64,000 bases of DNA from Phytophthora hibernalis (GCA_012656075.1 JAAKBF010000384.1:124001-188000), one strand, 5' to 3'. Positions 1 to 11,215 are shown, counted from the first letter of the stretch. The notes: generated by a model not told the origin, from the sequence alone. Program-made: numbers and translations.

Positions 1-672
1 TCCTCGCCCTGGTGTTTGTTCGTGATCGCATTGGCAGCGTTGGCGAATAATACGAACGTGAAGCGCGCTGCACGCATTCGTGGAGAATTGCACGTCGCGG
101 ATTATTCTAAATAACCCACTGGGATTCAACCCAGGAAAACATGAGAAATGTAAAACCACTTAGATTACTTGCAGTCGCCGTGTTGCGCGAAGATGGCCCC
201 GTCGCCGACAGGGTCAACATTCACCTTGACGATTCATAAACAGTGGAGGTAAACATTATTAGAGGTATTCATAGCTGATGGTGTATAGCAGACCATGGAT
301 CGCATGAAGATTCAGGAAACGCCTCCAAGATTGGAAAGCACGAAGGCCCTGGACTCGTAGATCTGCCCAGCGATCTCGATCTCTCGAAACCAAATGACCA
401 CACTGTCTACTTATTTGCCGTCAAATGTCGGCACCGACATCTTGACGGGCTTCGTTGTTCCTTGTCGCGCAGCGTACGGAGCAGGACACGAGGGTTCGCA
501 TGCGCCGCACTCTGTGCTTCAGCTCGCATTGTCGCGCGAGCAACTTCCTGCTCTGCAGCGCTCACGTGGGTAACCAGCGACGACTCGTACTTATCGAAGC
601 GTCCACCTGCTGCTCCGCAGGCAGGTTGGGGAATCCAGCGAATGATGCCTCGACCAGGAGACAGATAATCTG
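1..672. other. No recognised gene
   Basis: I find no conserved protein signature in any frame and no clear repeat structure. Open frames here have low-complexity, arginine and serine-rich translations of the kind read off the wrong strand. It most likely belongs to the repeat-rich flank that includes the Copia-like remnant just downstream. Confidence 0.4.
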
Positions 673-1004
673 TTAGAACGCAGGTGGCCCCGAGCCGAGG
701 TACAGGCGGGGCCAATACTGTAAACGATATGAACTCTCTATACTGGTAGTGAAGTTTAACTGTTAGAAAGGTGACTCTCCCAGAAAGGGAGAGGCAACGA
801 ATATTAGCCAATCAAATGTAAGAACTCTGCCGCACAAGATAGCCCTCTTGTGCTGGCAGCACCGCTCGGGCAATGATGGTCTTTGAGGCAAAACGGAGGA
901 GCTCACTTCTCATTTTGCCAACGACTGAGCACACCAGTCATTTAGAGGACATTAAGAGAATAAATACAATAATTTTAAGCCAACTCCAAGCGCTGTATTC
1001 AACA
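673..1004 (+). repeat. Possible 5' LTR of a Copia-like element
   Basis: The stretch begins TGTTAG and ends CAACA, the TG...CA pattern of LTR termini, and lies just upstream of a gag-like reading frame starting at 1028. The size, about 330 bp, suits a Copia LTR. No second LTR copy is visible downstream in the window, so this rests only on position and termini. Confidence 0.3.
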
Positions 1005-1027
1005 TTTCAAGTACTGAGCACTTGAAG

Positions 1028-2456
1028 ATGGCCAAGAAAAACCAAGGGGCGTTCACTGGGCTGAAGTTCAACGGACAGCTAGGCGACTTCGAACGCTGGA
1101 GAGACGCGGTGTTGGCGCATCTGACGAGCCTGACGAACCGACGTCGGTTTCCGAGATTCAAGCCGGAAGGTCGCCGCCCCGTCTTCGCTACGAGGATTTG
1201 CTGACGCGCCCGCGCTTTTCGCAGAGCCTGCAGTGGTCGCTCCAACAGCGACGCGTAATCAACATGCATTGGAGATGGCATTTGTGGACGAACAAGAGTC
1301 ATACTTGAGGGACATGTTCAACCAGACCCTTCCTCATGGCTACATGACGCAGTTAAGCACCCCTCTTGCGTCGCAGCCTGTACCGGTGTTCTGGCAGCAT
1401 CTTGAGGCTGATTTTGAACAGAACAACGCCATGGTCATGATGGGAATGATTCAAGAATTTGAGAATGCCCTGGCTATGGACTTCGACAGTGTCGCCGAGC
1501 TGTTCCAGCGGTTGCGCGCCATTCGGAACAGGCGGACCCGCCAAGGACAAGAGACGCTGCAGGTTCATTTGATTCCCAGCCATCTCATGAGCAGCAAGGT
1601 ACTGTCGCTGTTACCGAGTCATCTGTGGAGGCCAGGCGTCACGTTTACGCCCGAAGACTTCACGTTGGAAAAGGTGGAGAAGAAAATGAAGGCCACCTTT
1701 GGGAACAAGAGCAAGGCTGAAATCCAAGCAATGGGGAAGATGGGCGCACAGGAAACTCCAGTGCCGGTTCCGGTCAACTATGTCGCCAAGGGTCGCACTG
1801 GTGAAAAGAAAGGACCGTCAAGGAATCGGGAAAGCGCAAAGCAGCGACCATGGCCATAGACGACGAAAAAGCAAATGCCTGAATGGCGTGCACAATGACA
1901 TGGGTGGAATTGGGGCCCACTTCAAGCGCGATTAGCGCAAGAGAAAGGCGGGCATCGCTGCGGGGGTCAACCGCAAGAATATCTACAGTGAGTCACGAAA
2001 GCTCTAGATTCGGAAGACTGACCGCGTATGCGTGCAGAAAGTGCAGCCTTCCCCGGCTACGGCTCGCAAGGAAATTGCGGGCCTTGCAGCGTCTCAACGT
2101 ATCGGATGTGACGCCTCGAACGTCGACAGAGATGTGCCGATGACGCCCCGTTGACCGACATTCCGACGACACCAACAGGTATGGATCCCGCGTCGCCTGT
2201 TGTTTCCAGCCCGGCTGTGGGTGACAGCGACAGCGACATGGATGAGTTCGACGGACAGATGGAGCCTGTACCAGCAGCAGCTCCGCCATTTCCGTCGTGT
2301 ACGTGTACGAACACGCTGCGGACAGATCCAAGGGCGGCAACCTGTTGTCGATATTGTCCTGTGACTAGGATACCAGCAACGGCGGACGTGTACTGCCCTC
2401 CAGAGGCTCGGGTGGCCGATACTCAGCCAACCCCAACTGCGATATCTGCAGCTTGA
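1028..2456 (+). pseudogene. Copia-type retrotransposon gag remnant
   Basis: The first frame (1028-1203) opens with MAKKNQGAFTGLKFNG and a segment around FERWRDAVL, like the start of Copia gag proteins that describe themselves as a retained-target gag. The main block (about 1233-1859) includes an FWQHLEADFEQNN segment, a helical region with FQRLRAIRNRR, and a basic tail with KSKAEIQAMGKMG, as in UBN2-type gag. Translation continues in other frames through a lysine-rich tail and an acidic, proline-rich stretch (2151-2456). Protease, integrase and reverse transcriptase are not seen. It is a broken gag fragment; the Copia assignment is inferred from gag style. Confidence 0.5.
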
Positions 2457-4360
2457 CCTTCGACATCACTAAACGTCGTCACCAATGGTGCGATCTGTAG
2501 CTAAAACGCGTGCTTCCGATGGGTACTAACGTCTGTGTGTCTATTGATGCAGTCATTCCAGTGGTCGCGTCGTGTTCGGCACCTGCTCGCCGTTGCTACT
2601 GCTGATCCCGGACAGAGACCAGATCGAGGGAGACAGGGGCTACGATCCGTCCACCCACCCCCTTAGCCAGCGAGCGAGCGTGCTTTCTTGCCTCAGTTAC
2701 GGCCTCTGCTGGAGGATCTGGTGACTTGATACTCCAAGTCCATCCCGAGACGGCACTGCACTAGACAAAGTCACGTGCATCATTCCATTCTCGCCCTCGC
2801 TGAAAAAGTAGTGCACGAACGCAGACGATATCATTGGCAACTTCTTCTGGGGCGGTAAGTCGGGCACGATCACCATCTCGATGCTTGAATACGCGCCCGG
2901 CGGCGAGCGTGACGATATTCAAGGGCCTGTACACCGAAATCTCGCTTCAAGGCTCTGCGATCGCTACGAGCAACGACCTGAATCGGAAGACCTTCAGACA
3001 AGACCTGAAGGCGAGTGTGTTGCCCAGTGGATACGTCGCCCAGCCCATATCAGCAATACCCCTTTACGAAGCGCTAAAATGTACCGTCCGCGGCATCCAA
3101 GTAGCGTTTACTATCACAAAATGCACTCGAAGAAATATCAACGTAAGTAGAGAAAAGGTTTTTGTATGTACTGCAGTGTGATGTCACCACCGCTATATAA
3201 ACCCGCAAACAACTCCTTCTACTGCTTCGAACGCTTCCGATTTTGCAGGCTTGATTCCGTAGCTCTTCTTGTCGGTTTACGAGGTCGATTGGACCGCCGC
3301 GAGGCTCCGCGAGTATCGTCACTTTCAAGTGTGTATGTCCGGCGTCGGTTGACACGCCCGAACTGCGACGTACCTAATCTCTTACAGTGCTTGATTCAGG
3401 TTGTTCTAATTCGTTTGGGTTACATGAAGCTCTTGGAGCTGACGACTCGCGCAACTGTGCTCTTTGCACGGAATTGTCAGCACCTACACTTTGCACATCT
3501 ACATTGGATCATTTCCAGTCAGACCATCCCGTTCACAGTGCGCCACTGACTCAAAACGGACGCTCAGCACATCTGACACTGGATCATTTCCGCGTGAATC
3601 CAGCTCCGAAATCGACAATGCAGGACCGCGATGAGTGTCCGGTCGTTCTCCTCGTGATAGAGACCCAGCACTTGCGGACAGGCTTCTGGATTCGGTAGTC
3701 AAGATATCACTTGCGCTCAAAGAAGCCGGGATGTCTGGTGTGAGTTTAGTGCTTTCAGATCGCTGAGAGTTGATGACTGGGCCTGCTCTGGTTGGATTGC
3801 AACGCCTATCGCATAAATCGCTGTTAGATTGGCAGCACGGACAGTCTGTGGCCTCGGTATAACAAATTGTCTGACCAAGTTGTTGCCTGAAGTCCCTGGG
3901 CAGTGTACACCTGCGGAGATGCACGCTGCTACTACATGACAGCACACGCCGTTTTTGCAGTAATACAAACATTAGCAGGCCCTAGTTCTCGTATCGATGA
4001 TCCAGACATCGTTCGGCATGTTTTCAATTTGTTTTCTTCTGGTGTTATCGGACTTGATTGACGACTTCATGACCTTTTCTGTGGCTGTAAGTCCGAGGGG
4101 CGTGTGCTTAACGTGGTACGAATATGCAGTCATTGTACCTACTGGAGGCAAACGCTCAATTGAAAGCCATCGTCGTCTGTGTAATAAACGATACAGTAGC
4201 ATCATTCGTTCCGACGCTGTACAGTAGTTGCAAGAGGACAGTGATCGGTTCAAAAATGCCAAGCGGGCCCCATCAAACTTCTGATCAACTGATCGGGCGT
4301 GGTCGGTACACCAGTAAGCTTGTCATCCAGTAAGCTTGCCATCGATAGAATATTTGCGTG
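2457..4360. other. Degenerate repeat-like DNA without a gene
   Basis: No frame longer than about 150 codons shows family features. Local duplications occur (for example the ggatcatttcc motif near 3508 and 3583). A possible LTR lies at 3167-3386. The frame at 3387 begins with LDSGCSNSFG, which faintly recalls a retroviral-type aspartic protease, but this is too weak to call. Confidence 0.4.
3167..3386 (+). repeat. Possible solo LTR, Gypsy-like
   Basis: A 220-bp stretch begins TGTACTGCAG and ends CTTACA, with a TATATAAA box about 25 bp inside, as in short promoter-bearing LTRs. No partner copy is seen in the window, so the call is tentative. Confidence 0.25.
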
Positions 4361-4365
4361 TTGAT

Positions 4366-4683
4366 CTACTGTCGAACGATGTGTCGTGTTAATTTTCCTA
4401 CAGCTGATCCTTCAGAGAAGGCTTCCCACTTGCTAAACACACGTTGCTTGATAGAACCAAATTCTGGTTCAGGAGCATAATGCATGTCATACAAATCTTC
4501 GAAGACAGTATGAGTATCTTCTTTTGCAACGTTCAATCTCTGCACGTGCTTCCACACATTCTGTGCTAGATGGAACCAACACATGAGAATTGTGGAAGTA
4601 GGAAGGTCCAAGACACAGGCGTTAAATTGGGCCTTGTCCGCATCAGTCATTACAAAATCAGGAGAAAATTCAACTCCACCCAA
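4366..4683 (-). pseudogene. MULE transposase fragment
   Basis: A single open frame of about 105 codons carries the hallmark central part of a Mutator-like (MULE) transposase: a FSPDFVMTDADKAQFNA block followed by ILMCWFHLAQNVWKHVQ, which match the second catalytic aspartate region and the conserved C-x-x-H helix. The N-terminal DDE part and SWIM finger are absent here. It is close to, but outside, the TIR-bounded MULE at 5817-8846, so it is a separate remnant. Confidence 0.7.
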
Positions 4684-4851
4684 ATCTATGCACAGGCGTT
4701 TAATCCAGCGAATACACCATCAATATCAATCTTACTCTTTTGTGAAGTACAAAAGTATGCCAAAGGCAAGAATCTTCGGGCGCAGTACAACTTTGTAATT
4801 TGACGAAAGTCAACTCTGTAAGTCTACCGGTCTGAATCCTTGCATTTCTGA

Positions 4852-4916
4852 TACCTTTCGTAACACGATTTGGATACTTCAACAAATAAAGTATCCAAAT
4901 CATATTACGAAAGGTA
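4852..4916. repeat. 28-bp-arm hairpin
   Basis: Arms 4852-4879 and 4889-4916 are reverse complements with two mismatches in 28, around a 9-bp loop. The left arm belongs to the dispersed repeat; the right arm looks like a local inverted duplication of it, because copy B near 42.1 kb lacks the fold. Confidence 0.8.
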
Positions 4917-5033
4917 CGCTTTAAAACCCTGGTATATTTGATAACCGGATCGATTATCATTTTATATGTGGCGGTTGATCCATCCGCAGAAGATTAGGAC
5001 AACACACCTCTATGATATGATATCACTTATAAT

Positions 5034-5352
5034 TAGGGATGTTTTGTACAATTCACTTTTCGTGCATTTTACCCCTTCTATGCACACTTTAATGCAGGTG
5101 CAGTATATTTGTATTACGAAAATAGCCCCTTGCAAAGCGTTGGTTGAGGAGATGGCGCTGGTGCAGGAAATGTGAGCGCGCTCGAGGATGCCTTCTGTTC
5201 GCGGCCAGCCTACAAGGTCGCCGCTTGCGCGGGCTCGTGCGAGCAGTCACGCGTTGAGGTTTGAATTTGGTTCGGAATTTGGGCGAATGACACTTTTTAT
5301 TACATAAATGACCCTGGTCCCATTTGAGGTACCCAATGCACGAACATCCCTA
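5034..5352. mobile_element. hAT-like MITE, 319 bp, 8-bp TSD
   Basis: The element starts TAGGGATGTT and ends AACATCCCTA, an inverted terminal repeat, and is flanked on both sides by the 8-bp direct repeat CTTATAAT (5026-5033 and 5353-5360). The opposite-strand copy of the host repeat near 41.96 kb has a single uninterrupted CTTATAAT, which is the empty site. An 8-bp duplication and TAGGG-type ends fit hAT elements. No transposase frame is present, so it is non-autonomous. Confidence 0.85.
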
Positions 5353-5488
5353 CTTATAATCGTAGTTTACCTGCAGCAGATGATTTATCCAGACCGTTCG
5401 AGCAACATTTTGGATGTTTTTGCTTCGAGCAACGCTACTATACCGGTAATACCGAGCACCATAAACTACAGTGGTGTGTACTTTAGTA

Positions 5489-5560
5489 CATAATTCCGTA
5501 CGTTTGGAATGCATTACAGATCGAAGCGTCTGTAATGCATTCCAAACGTACGGAATTATG
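5489..5560. repeat. Perfect 32-bp-arm palindrome
   Basis: Arms 5489-5520 and 5529-5560 are exact reverse complements around the 8-bp loop TCGAAGCG. The perfect match implies a recent origin or an active structure; it could be a foldback end of a transposon or a replication-derived inverted duplication. Confidence 0.9.
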
Positions 5561-6183
5561 TCCGTTAAATAGAAAAATGATGGCACCATATCATGTTGGT
5601 TATTGTCCTGCATTCATACAGTGTAGATGTAGAAAGAATATGCGTGCATCGTTGCATTGCCGACTTATCGTCTCACTTTCATGCCAGACCAAAATCGTAT
5701 CATTCACGGAAAAAGTCGTGCAGTTTGAACGAAACATTTGCTGCAGCTATCTTGGCCAACAAGTTTAGGGAAATTATTACGCCCGGTGGCCTATGGATGC
5801 ATGGTGAGAAAGTTACGGCTGATTATCACCGCCGACCACAAATACATCACAATTTTTCCAACCGGCCCACTTTGAGTTATTTATGGGACGGGATGAATCT
5901 TTGAAAAACGCGTTGCAGAAGCGTTTGACAGATACAGAAAAGCAACCGTGGAGATGACGAACGACGCTCCAGCTGCTCTCTGGTGCACTCTTCGCGCCAC
6001 TAGCAGCGGCGCATTATTTCAAGCTCATCAAGGGGTAAGTCTCCACGGGTTTTACTTGTACAGGTATGATCTTCTAACTACAATTTTTTGGACTTCGAAA
6101 CTTGACTTAGCTTTCTTCTCGCTCCACTTGTTGATGGCATGTTGCAAAGGGAAGGTAACTTGATGAAGTCGAATGCATTGATG

Positions 6184-6231
6184 TTTCTTAACACCTACTA
6201 CATGGTTATTTCTTAACACCTACTACATGGT
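6184..6231 (+). repeat. Two-copy 25-bp tandem repeat
   Basis: The unit TTTCTTAACACCTACTACAT plus GGTTA is repeated back to back inside the MULE, with only the last bases differing. No coding role is apparent. Confidence 0.85.
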
Positions 6232-6765
6232 CGTGTGCAGTGGGGGTGAAAGCTGGACTTTGGCGATTTCCCTGTGGGGTTTTGTTCGGACGTCATATTA
6301 CTAGACTCGACGCAGATAATCGTTAAGCGGGCATGTTTACGGATGTCTTCACCGTTAATCCTCATTCTCTTCGTCGTTATGATTGTAGATGCTCAAGAAT
6401 TCTGGACCATTCAAGGTGGGCTGATGATCATTATGCAGTGCAGAAATGTAATCCAACTCCAACTTAAACTAACCTTGAATTGCGCGTAAAATTGTAGCGC
6501 TGCTATGAGTAGAATGGGGCTGCCCAGTGTTTGCGAGCTCCTTTGTTTGACCCGCATGAGCGCGTGAGCGGTGTGGTAACAAAGTCCAGTACCCCCAAAC
6601 CCGGAGAGAAGGTAGCCCAAAGATACCGAGTGGTCCCAATATGATCAAGTGTAATAAAAGGTAATCTCCTAGTTGTATTTATGATTAGCATCATCTGATT
6701 TTGCTTCGTGTTGCGTACGCTTTTATAGGGGAACCCTGCAGTTTACAGATTCCCGTCCGATAAAA

Positions 6766-8675
6766 TCAGCAGCTGAACTCGCTGACGATTGTCGGTATTT
6801 CATTTTCATTGATGACGAAGGAATTTTGCTGGTGCAGCAGCTCAAGAGGACAGATACCTACGAGGTAAATACCTGATTGGATGTCGTCATCAAGGTTACA
6901 TTTCGCTCTGTTTGTACAATTGGCAGCATTATACCCATCTGCCTTACCGCAGCGCCCACAAGTGTACTTATTTCGCTTCTTCTTCTCTTCGGCTCGAATT
7001 TCTGAATTAAAATGATTCTGCATTTCTGCGACAAGGATGGCTCTGGCGCCTGTCATGTTCAACGTTTTCTGTGATTTTCGCATTGCCGACGAAGCTTTTG
7101 GTTCTCCTCGTGAGGGGATTCTTTTTCGCGCAAAGCTACATCGCGACGTGAATGTTGCTGCGATCCTTCTGCTTGATTGTAAAGCGGTGGGGTTGTATTT
7201 CACGGTCGGGTAAAAGGGCCGGCAAAAACGGAAGACTGATCGCGATATGCTGAAAGGCTTGGACGTATGCAGGGACTGTATATGCGTGATGGAAAAACTG
7301 AAATGCCCCCGCAGTAGACGTACTAACTCCACTCTGGTTGTAAACAGACGCGATGATGTGACGACAGGGAAGCTGTAAATGTTGTCGATCCGCGCACCGT
7401 GTACATGTTCCATTACTCAAATTTACGGAGAAGGTACGCTCCTGCTTACTCTCACCCCACCATACAGGGGAGCATCCGTACTGACTTGATCATCATCTGG
7501 ACCATCCAAACTTGTCACTAGGTCATCAACGAAGTACACTGACTCAGTGCTTTTCCGTACTGTGCAACTCGAAGCGCCCCAGACTTGTTTGTCGAGCATC
7601 TTCTTTGCTCGAGGTGTTACAGTGTGATGTGCAGTAATCCAATTGGCGGCGTTCTGCTTTTTCAACTAACGATTCCACTGCCATGTTACAGAACACAACA
7701 CGAGGGAACCGAACACCTGAGCATCACGGACACCACTGAGCAAGAGAGCATTGTTCTGTCCTTCCACTGCGCTCGTTGTTCTTCCAGTAAACAACGCACA
7801 TGGGGCACCGTAAGCATTTGATGCTTTCCATTCCGTCTCGACAGCCGAAGTCTCTTCTGGGGTAAGTGGACAATTGCCAAATTTTGTCCAGGATGTAGGG
7901 TGTATTTCGCGCAAATACTCTGCGACCGACTGACTCTGCAGACGCCCATGCAGTGTCCGAGTACGAACAACCGGGAAATGATTCTGGATGTCTGCTAGCG
8001 CATCTTCATATTCAACTAATGTCGTCGTGCTTTGTAGACGAAATACATGTCCCTTTATGTGATCAATGTTGGGGTCAACGGAGCAGAAATGACCACATAC
8101 ATTCCAAAAAATGTGCATCGCACAGAACTTGAGGTTGATGTATAGGTTTTCCACGAGCCTTCAAACACACTTGAGCGTCGCGTAGCTTCCTATGTCTGTA
8201 AACACAGGTCGATCATCTAGTTTGATTCCTGTCACGACGCAGCTCGCAAAAACACTCGAAGTTGTCTGCAGTTTCTTATGGATGAAAGCGATTGCTACAG
8301 GGACATTTGACCAGTTGCCATCTTTCCAACGATCAACACGCACACTCCGTTGTACAGTTCGTTTTTCATGTGTGTGCCATCACATTCTAGCACTGGCACC
8401 CAGTTAGCTTGGCTGCAACTAGTGAACCAATCGAGAGGAAGACACGAAAAAATCGCCCTTTGTTGTCAAGTTGGCAGCATAACCTCGATCCAGGCTTTCC
8501 CCAAATATTCTTGTGGCCCGAATGGTCCTTCTGTTTTATGGACTTGTTCTCATTGAAGGCATATGCCTTCAAAAACGATGATCCGGCTGATGCTGATACA
8601 AACACGTCACGCTCATTGATAGTACCGTCCGAACTTTGCCAGAAGGCTCACCTTACCGGCCTCCATGGTCGTTGA
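6766..8675 (-). pseudogene. MULE transposase (frameshifted)
   Basis: Read on the minus strand, the pieces come in the family order. An upstream piece near 8390 carries LECDGTHMKN, the first catalytic aspartate region. The block 8154-7666 follows (AMHIFWNVCGHF, then a helical C-terminal region with SAVEGQNNALL). A SWIM zinc finger lies near 7420-7350 (CTRCADRQHLQLPCRHIIA, the CxCx(n)CxH signature), and a zinc-knuckle-like CGRCGKADGYNAANC lies near 6950-6905. Several stops and frameshifts break the frame, so this copy is unlikely to be active. It sits inside the TIR pair at 5817 and 8846. Confidence 0.85.
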
Positions 8676-8846
8676 TATGTGTTTTAAAACCCACCCTTCG
8701 CATTTGCATGACAGGGGGTAGCTATTTTGATCGCTGTGTATCTTCAATGTAATTGGCCAATCATATTCATCCCGTCCCATAAATAACTCAAAGTGGGCCG
8801 GTTGGAAAAATTGTGATGTATTTGTGGCCGGCGGTGATAATCAGCC

Positions 8847-9789
8847 GAAAGTTACACGCATTGGGAGGGGTTTCGTTTGAGTGAATATGCGGGCATGATT
8901 GGCTTAGTTACAAGTATTAATAGCAGCCGTTTAATTAGAAGCGAAGTGATGCTAAATCAACGAATTTAGGATTCCTTCAACTCCTTCAACCAACATATTG
9001 CTAATGCTTTGAAGTACAGCTTATTTTTCGTCTTCATTTGAGTATCGCTCCTAGCATTCTTATGGACTGCGCGCGAAGGGTTGCGCGTAGTTCCAGAGCG
9101 TTGGTCCACATAACTAAAGTTCAAAAGGGGGTCTGGAACAAGAAAATTGGAACTAGCGACGCTAAAAAAGTACCGCGTTAGTTCAGAAACTAAAGTTCTC
9201 TAATAGTTTTGTAATAATTACAAAACAAATACAAAACTATTAGTGATAATAATTACAAAACTATTAGAGAACTTGACAATTATTGTCATCGAACCGCTCT
9301 AAAAGTTAATGCGCTGTTGTACTTAATACGATTAGCTTCCACAGGTGGTATTAATTTGGCGAGGAGCAATCTGTACCGGCAATACGGGCACTCGATGACT
9401 GCTTCGCAACTGGTGTACTGTTCAGGCAAAGTGTGGATGGAACGCGGCCGTCAAAGTTAGACAATCAAGACCACCAAGACACCGCTCTGGTGCTTAAAAA
9501 ATATGTCGACCCTCTTGGCAATGACGCCGGTGGAGGCGAAAGCAAACAACGGTTGTCCGACACAACTTGTCGGTATCCGGATAGCCTGTCAATCGTAGAG
9601 TAGTCGTCAGATCCATGATTGAGCGCGGCGATCTGTCCGTTTGCGAGCCCACAAATGCCAGGGAACGCGTGGTGGCATTGACGTGATTTGCACTACTGTA
9701 CATGTATTAATACATACCGGTATAATATGTATTATTAATAATAAGCCAGCACGCCAAGACAGATTACTACCATCCGCGCGTCAGAATGA
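8847..9789. other. AT-rich intergenic DNA with a foldback
   Basis: No protein-coding signature is seen. The stretch holds the right-hand TSD of the MULE, the foldback at 9193-9274, and AT-rich sequence with palindromic TACATGTA and TACCGGTA motifs near 9700-9750, ending at the promoter of the first pectate lyase. Confidence 0.6.
9193..9274. repeat. Short foldback (MITE-like)
   Basis: The left part AAGTTCTCTAATAGTTTTGT is mirrored by ACAAAACTATTAGAGAACTT at the right end, with AT-rich sequence between that carries a third partial copy. Arms are about 27 bp. It could be a very small MITE. Confidence 0.8.
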
Positions 9790-9803
9790 TCACTTCTCAA
9801 TTT
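9790..9803 (+). promoter_or_regulatory. Oomycete initiator core promoter
   Basis: TCACTTCTCAATTT matches the oomycete initiator plus flanking promoter region consensus (TCAYTYYNCAWTTT). It lies about 45-55 bp upstream of the ATG at 9845, the usual spacing for short oomycete 5' UTRs. Confidence 0.75.
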
Positions 9804-9844
9804 CCAGCCTCTCTGGAAGCCACCAACCCCGATCCTTCTTGTCC

Positions 9845-10680
9845 ATGATGCTTCAGTTCCTCGGTTCGGTTGCTGCACTCGCTACAATTGCCCTCGGAGC
9901 CGCCGTGCCCGACGGCACTTGGCCTGTCAGCCAGGGCAATGTCAGCTTCCCCGCAGTGTACGTCGTCAAGTCGGGTGAAGTATTCGACGGAGGCATGAAA
10001 ACGTTTGACCGATCGGACATCACGTGTCTTGGCCAAACAGAGAGCAACGGGACGTCGAACGCCGTGTTTGAGGTCGAGCCTGGTGCCACACTGAAGAACG
10101 TCATCATCGGCACGAACCAAATGGAAGGCGTGCACTGCGAGATGTCGGACTGTTCGATCGAGAACGTGTGGTGGGAGGACGTGTGCGAGGACGCTCTCAG
10201 CATCAAGGGCGGAAACGCTTCTAGCGTGTCCAGGGTCATCGGCGGGGAGCGCGGTACGCCGACGACAAGGTCATTCAGCACAACGGCTTCGGCACTGTCG
10301 TGGTTGACGGCTTCTTCGCGCAAGACTTTGGCAAGCTCTATCGTTCGTGCGGTAACTGCAAGAGCAACCCTCGTCAGCGCTTCCTGAACATGACCAACAT
10401 CTACGCAGACCTGACGATCATCCAGGCCGAGCGTGTGGATCCGAACGTCAGCATGATCATGATGAACGAGAACTTCGGAGACGAGGCTGTGCTTCACAAC
10501 ATCTACGTCAAGCCGGGCGCCGAGAACTACACGGAGTGCGCTTCGTCACTTGGTGTCAACAAAAGTGGCGAGAAGCCGGTGATTCTGAGCAACGGCCCAA
10601 AGAATCCGGTCTGCCAGTACTCGTACGACGATGTTCACATTGTCCAGGATGAACAACAGCAGCAACAACAACAATCGTAG
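9845..10680 (+). CDS. Secreted pectate lyase, PL3-type (copy 1)
   Basis: Pectate lyases of polysaccharide lyase family 3 cut de-esterified pectin by beta-elimination outside the cell; oomycete pathogens secrete them during plant infection. The start at 9845 gives a signal peptide (MMLQFLGSVAALATIALGA) followed by VPDGTWPVS. Family landmarks follow: a stretch with NVIIGTNQMEGVHC, then WWEDVCEDALSIKGG, then RSCGNCKSNP, and paired cysteines throughout. Reading moves to another frame after about 10244, where a GGGG run is one base shorter than the paralog at 12992 implies; the second part (to 10680) is otherwise intact. The tail is glutamine-rich. The gene is probably functional, with the break a sequence error, but a recent pseudogene cannot be excluded. 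Confidence 0.9.
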
Positions 10681-11207
10681 TGTTGGAATCTACAGATACC
10701 GGTACATGTACTCGAGTAGTGAGCAAGAGAATCGAATGCATGAATCAGGAGTAAATTTTACAGAGTTGGTCAATCGTGAATTATTGATGTTTTCGAAGCT
10801 ACCGGTCATTTGAGATTAAAATCACGTGAGATTATGGTAATTAGTGTCACTTGTCTTATAAAGAATCAGACAGATGTGCTGCTGCTACAGAAAATGATAT
10901 AGTCACGGACTCAAACCCTGAAAGTGAGATGATCAAAAGCTCTAGCTAAGCCAAAAAGGCGATTGGGTGTGTGGGCACGTTAGGAAGCTATTATTAATAA
11001 TACCAGTCCCGGTACATGTACAAGGAAGTGAAACAAAAAATATTGGGCAAGGTCTCATGAATGGATTTGGATCTCCCCATTCAATCCTAACCCGTCAAAG
11101 CGGTGTACAGTATAATACATGTATTTTCAGTAATTTTCGGTAACAGATGCATGTTTCAGTACCGGTATTTAATACATGTATCGGGATTAAAATACATGTA
11201 CCGGTAC
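10681..11207. other. Intergenic with ACATGT/ACCGGT palindromes
   Basis: No gene is seen. The stretch is notable for repeated self-complementary words, especially TACATGTA and ACCGGTA, for example near 10697, 11013, 11117, 11160 and 11195. Similar words recur near 9700 and 12385-12440, always outside coding sequence. Confidence 0.6.
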
Positions 11208-11215
11208 TACTATGT

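Larger units (their letters stand above)
4831..5470 (+). repeat. Dispersed repeat, copy A (interrupted)
   Basis: Blocks in this stretch (around 4831-4880, 4970-5033 and 5353-5435) match blocks of 41860-42150 read on the opposite strand, in the same order. Shared landmarks include tctgaatcct, catccgcagaagatt, tatcacttataat and tgatttatccagaccgtt. Copy A is interrupted by a 319-bp insertion at 5034-5352 and by a foldback at 4852-4916. No coding capacity is seen; it is probably part of a non-autonomous transposon. Confidence 0.7.
5817..8846 (-). mobile_element. MULE transposon with TIRs and 9-bp TSD
   Basis: Terminal inverted repeats of 82 bp lie at 5817-5898 and 8765-8846 and differ at one position (T/C in the stretch reading tttgtgg-N-cggcgg). 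The outer ends read GGCTGATTATCACCGCC. The 9-bp direct repeat GAAAGTTAC flanks the element at 5808-5816 and 8847-8855. A TSD of 9 bp, long TIRs and an internal MULE transposase remnant on the minus strand together define a complete-ended Mutator-like element of 3,030 bp. About 0.9 kb between the left TIR and the transposase (5899-6765) shows no conserved gene. Confidence 0.9.

Noticed and set aside
407..811. 134-codon minus-strand frame near the window start
   Set aside because: Translation is rich in Arg, Ser and Cys with no domain; it looks like a chance frame within repeat DNA.
2834..3181. Possible Crinkler or effector-like gene
   Set aside because: No signal peptide, LFLAK or RxLR motif is seen; the frame looks like repeat DNA.
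9845..10680. Pectate lyase copy 1 as a pseudogene
   Set aside because: The single break is at a G run of the same kind that breaks essential genes in this window, so a sequence error is more likely.
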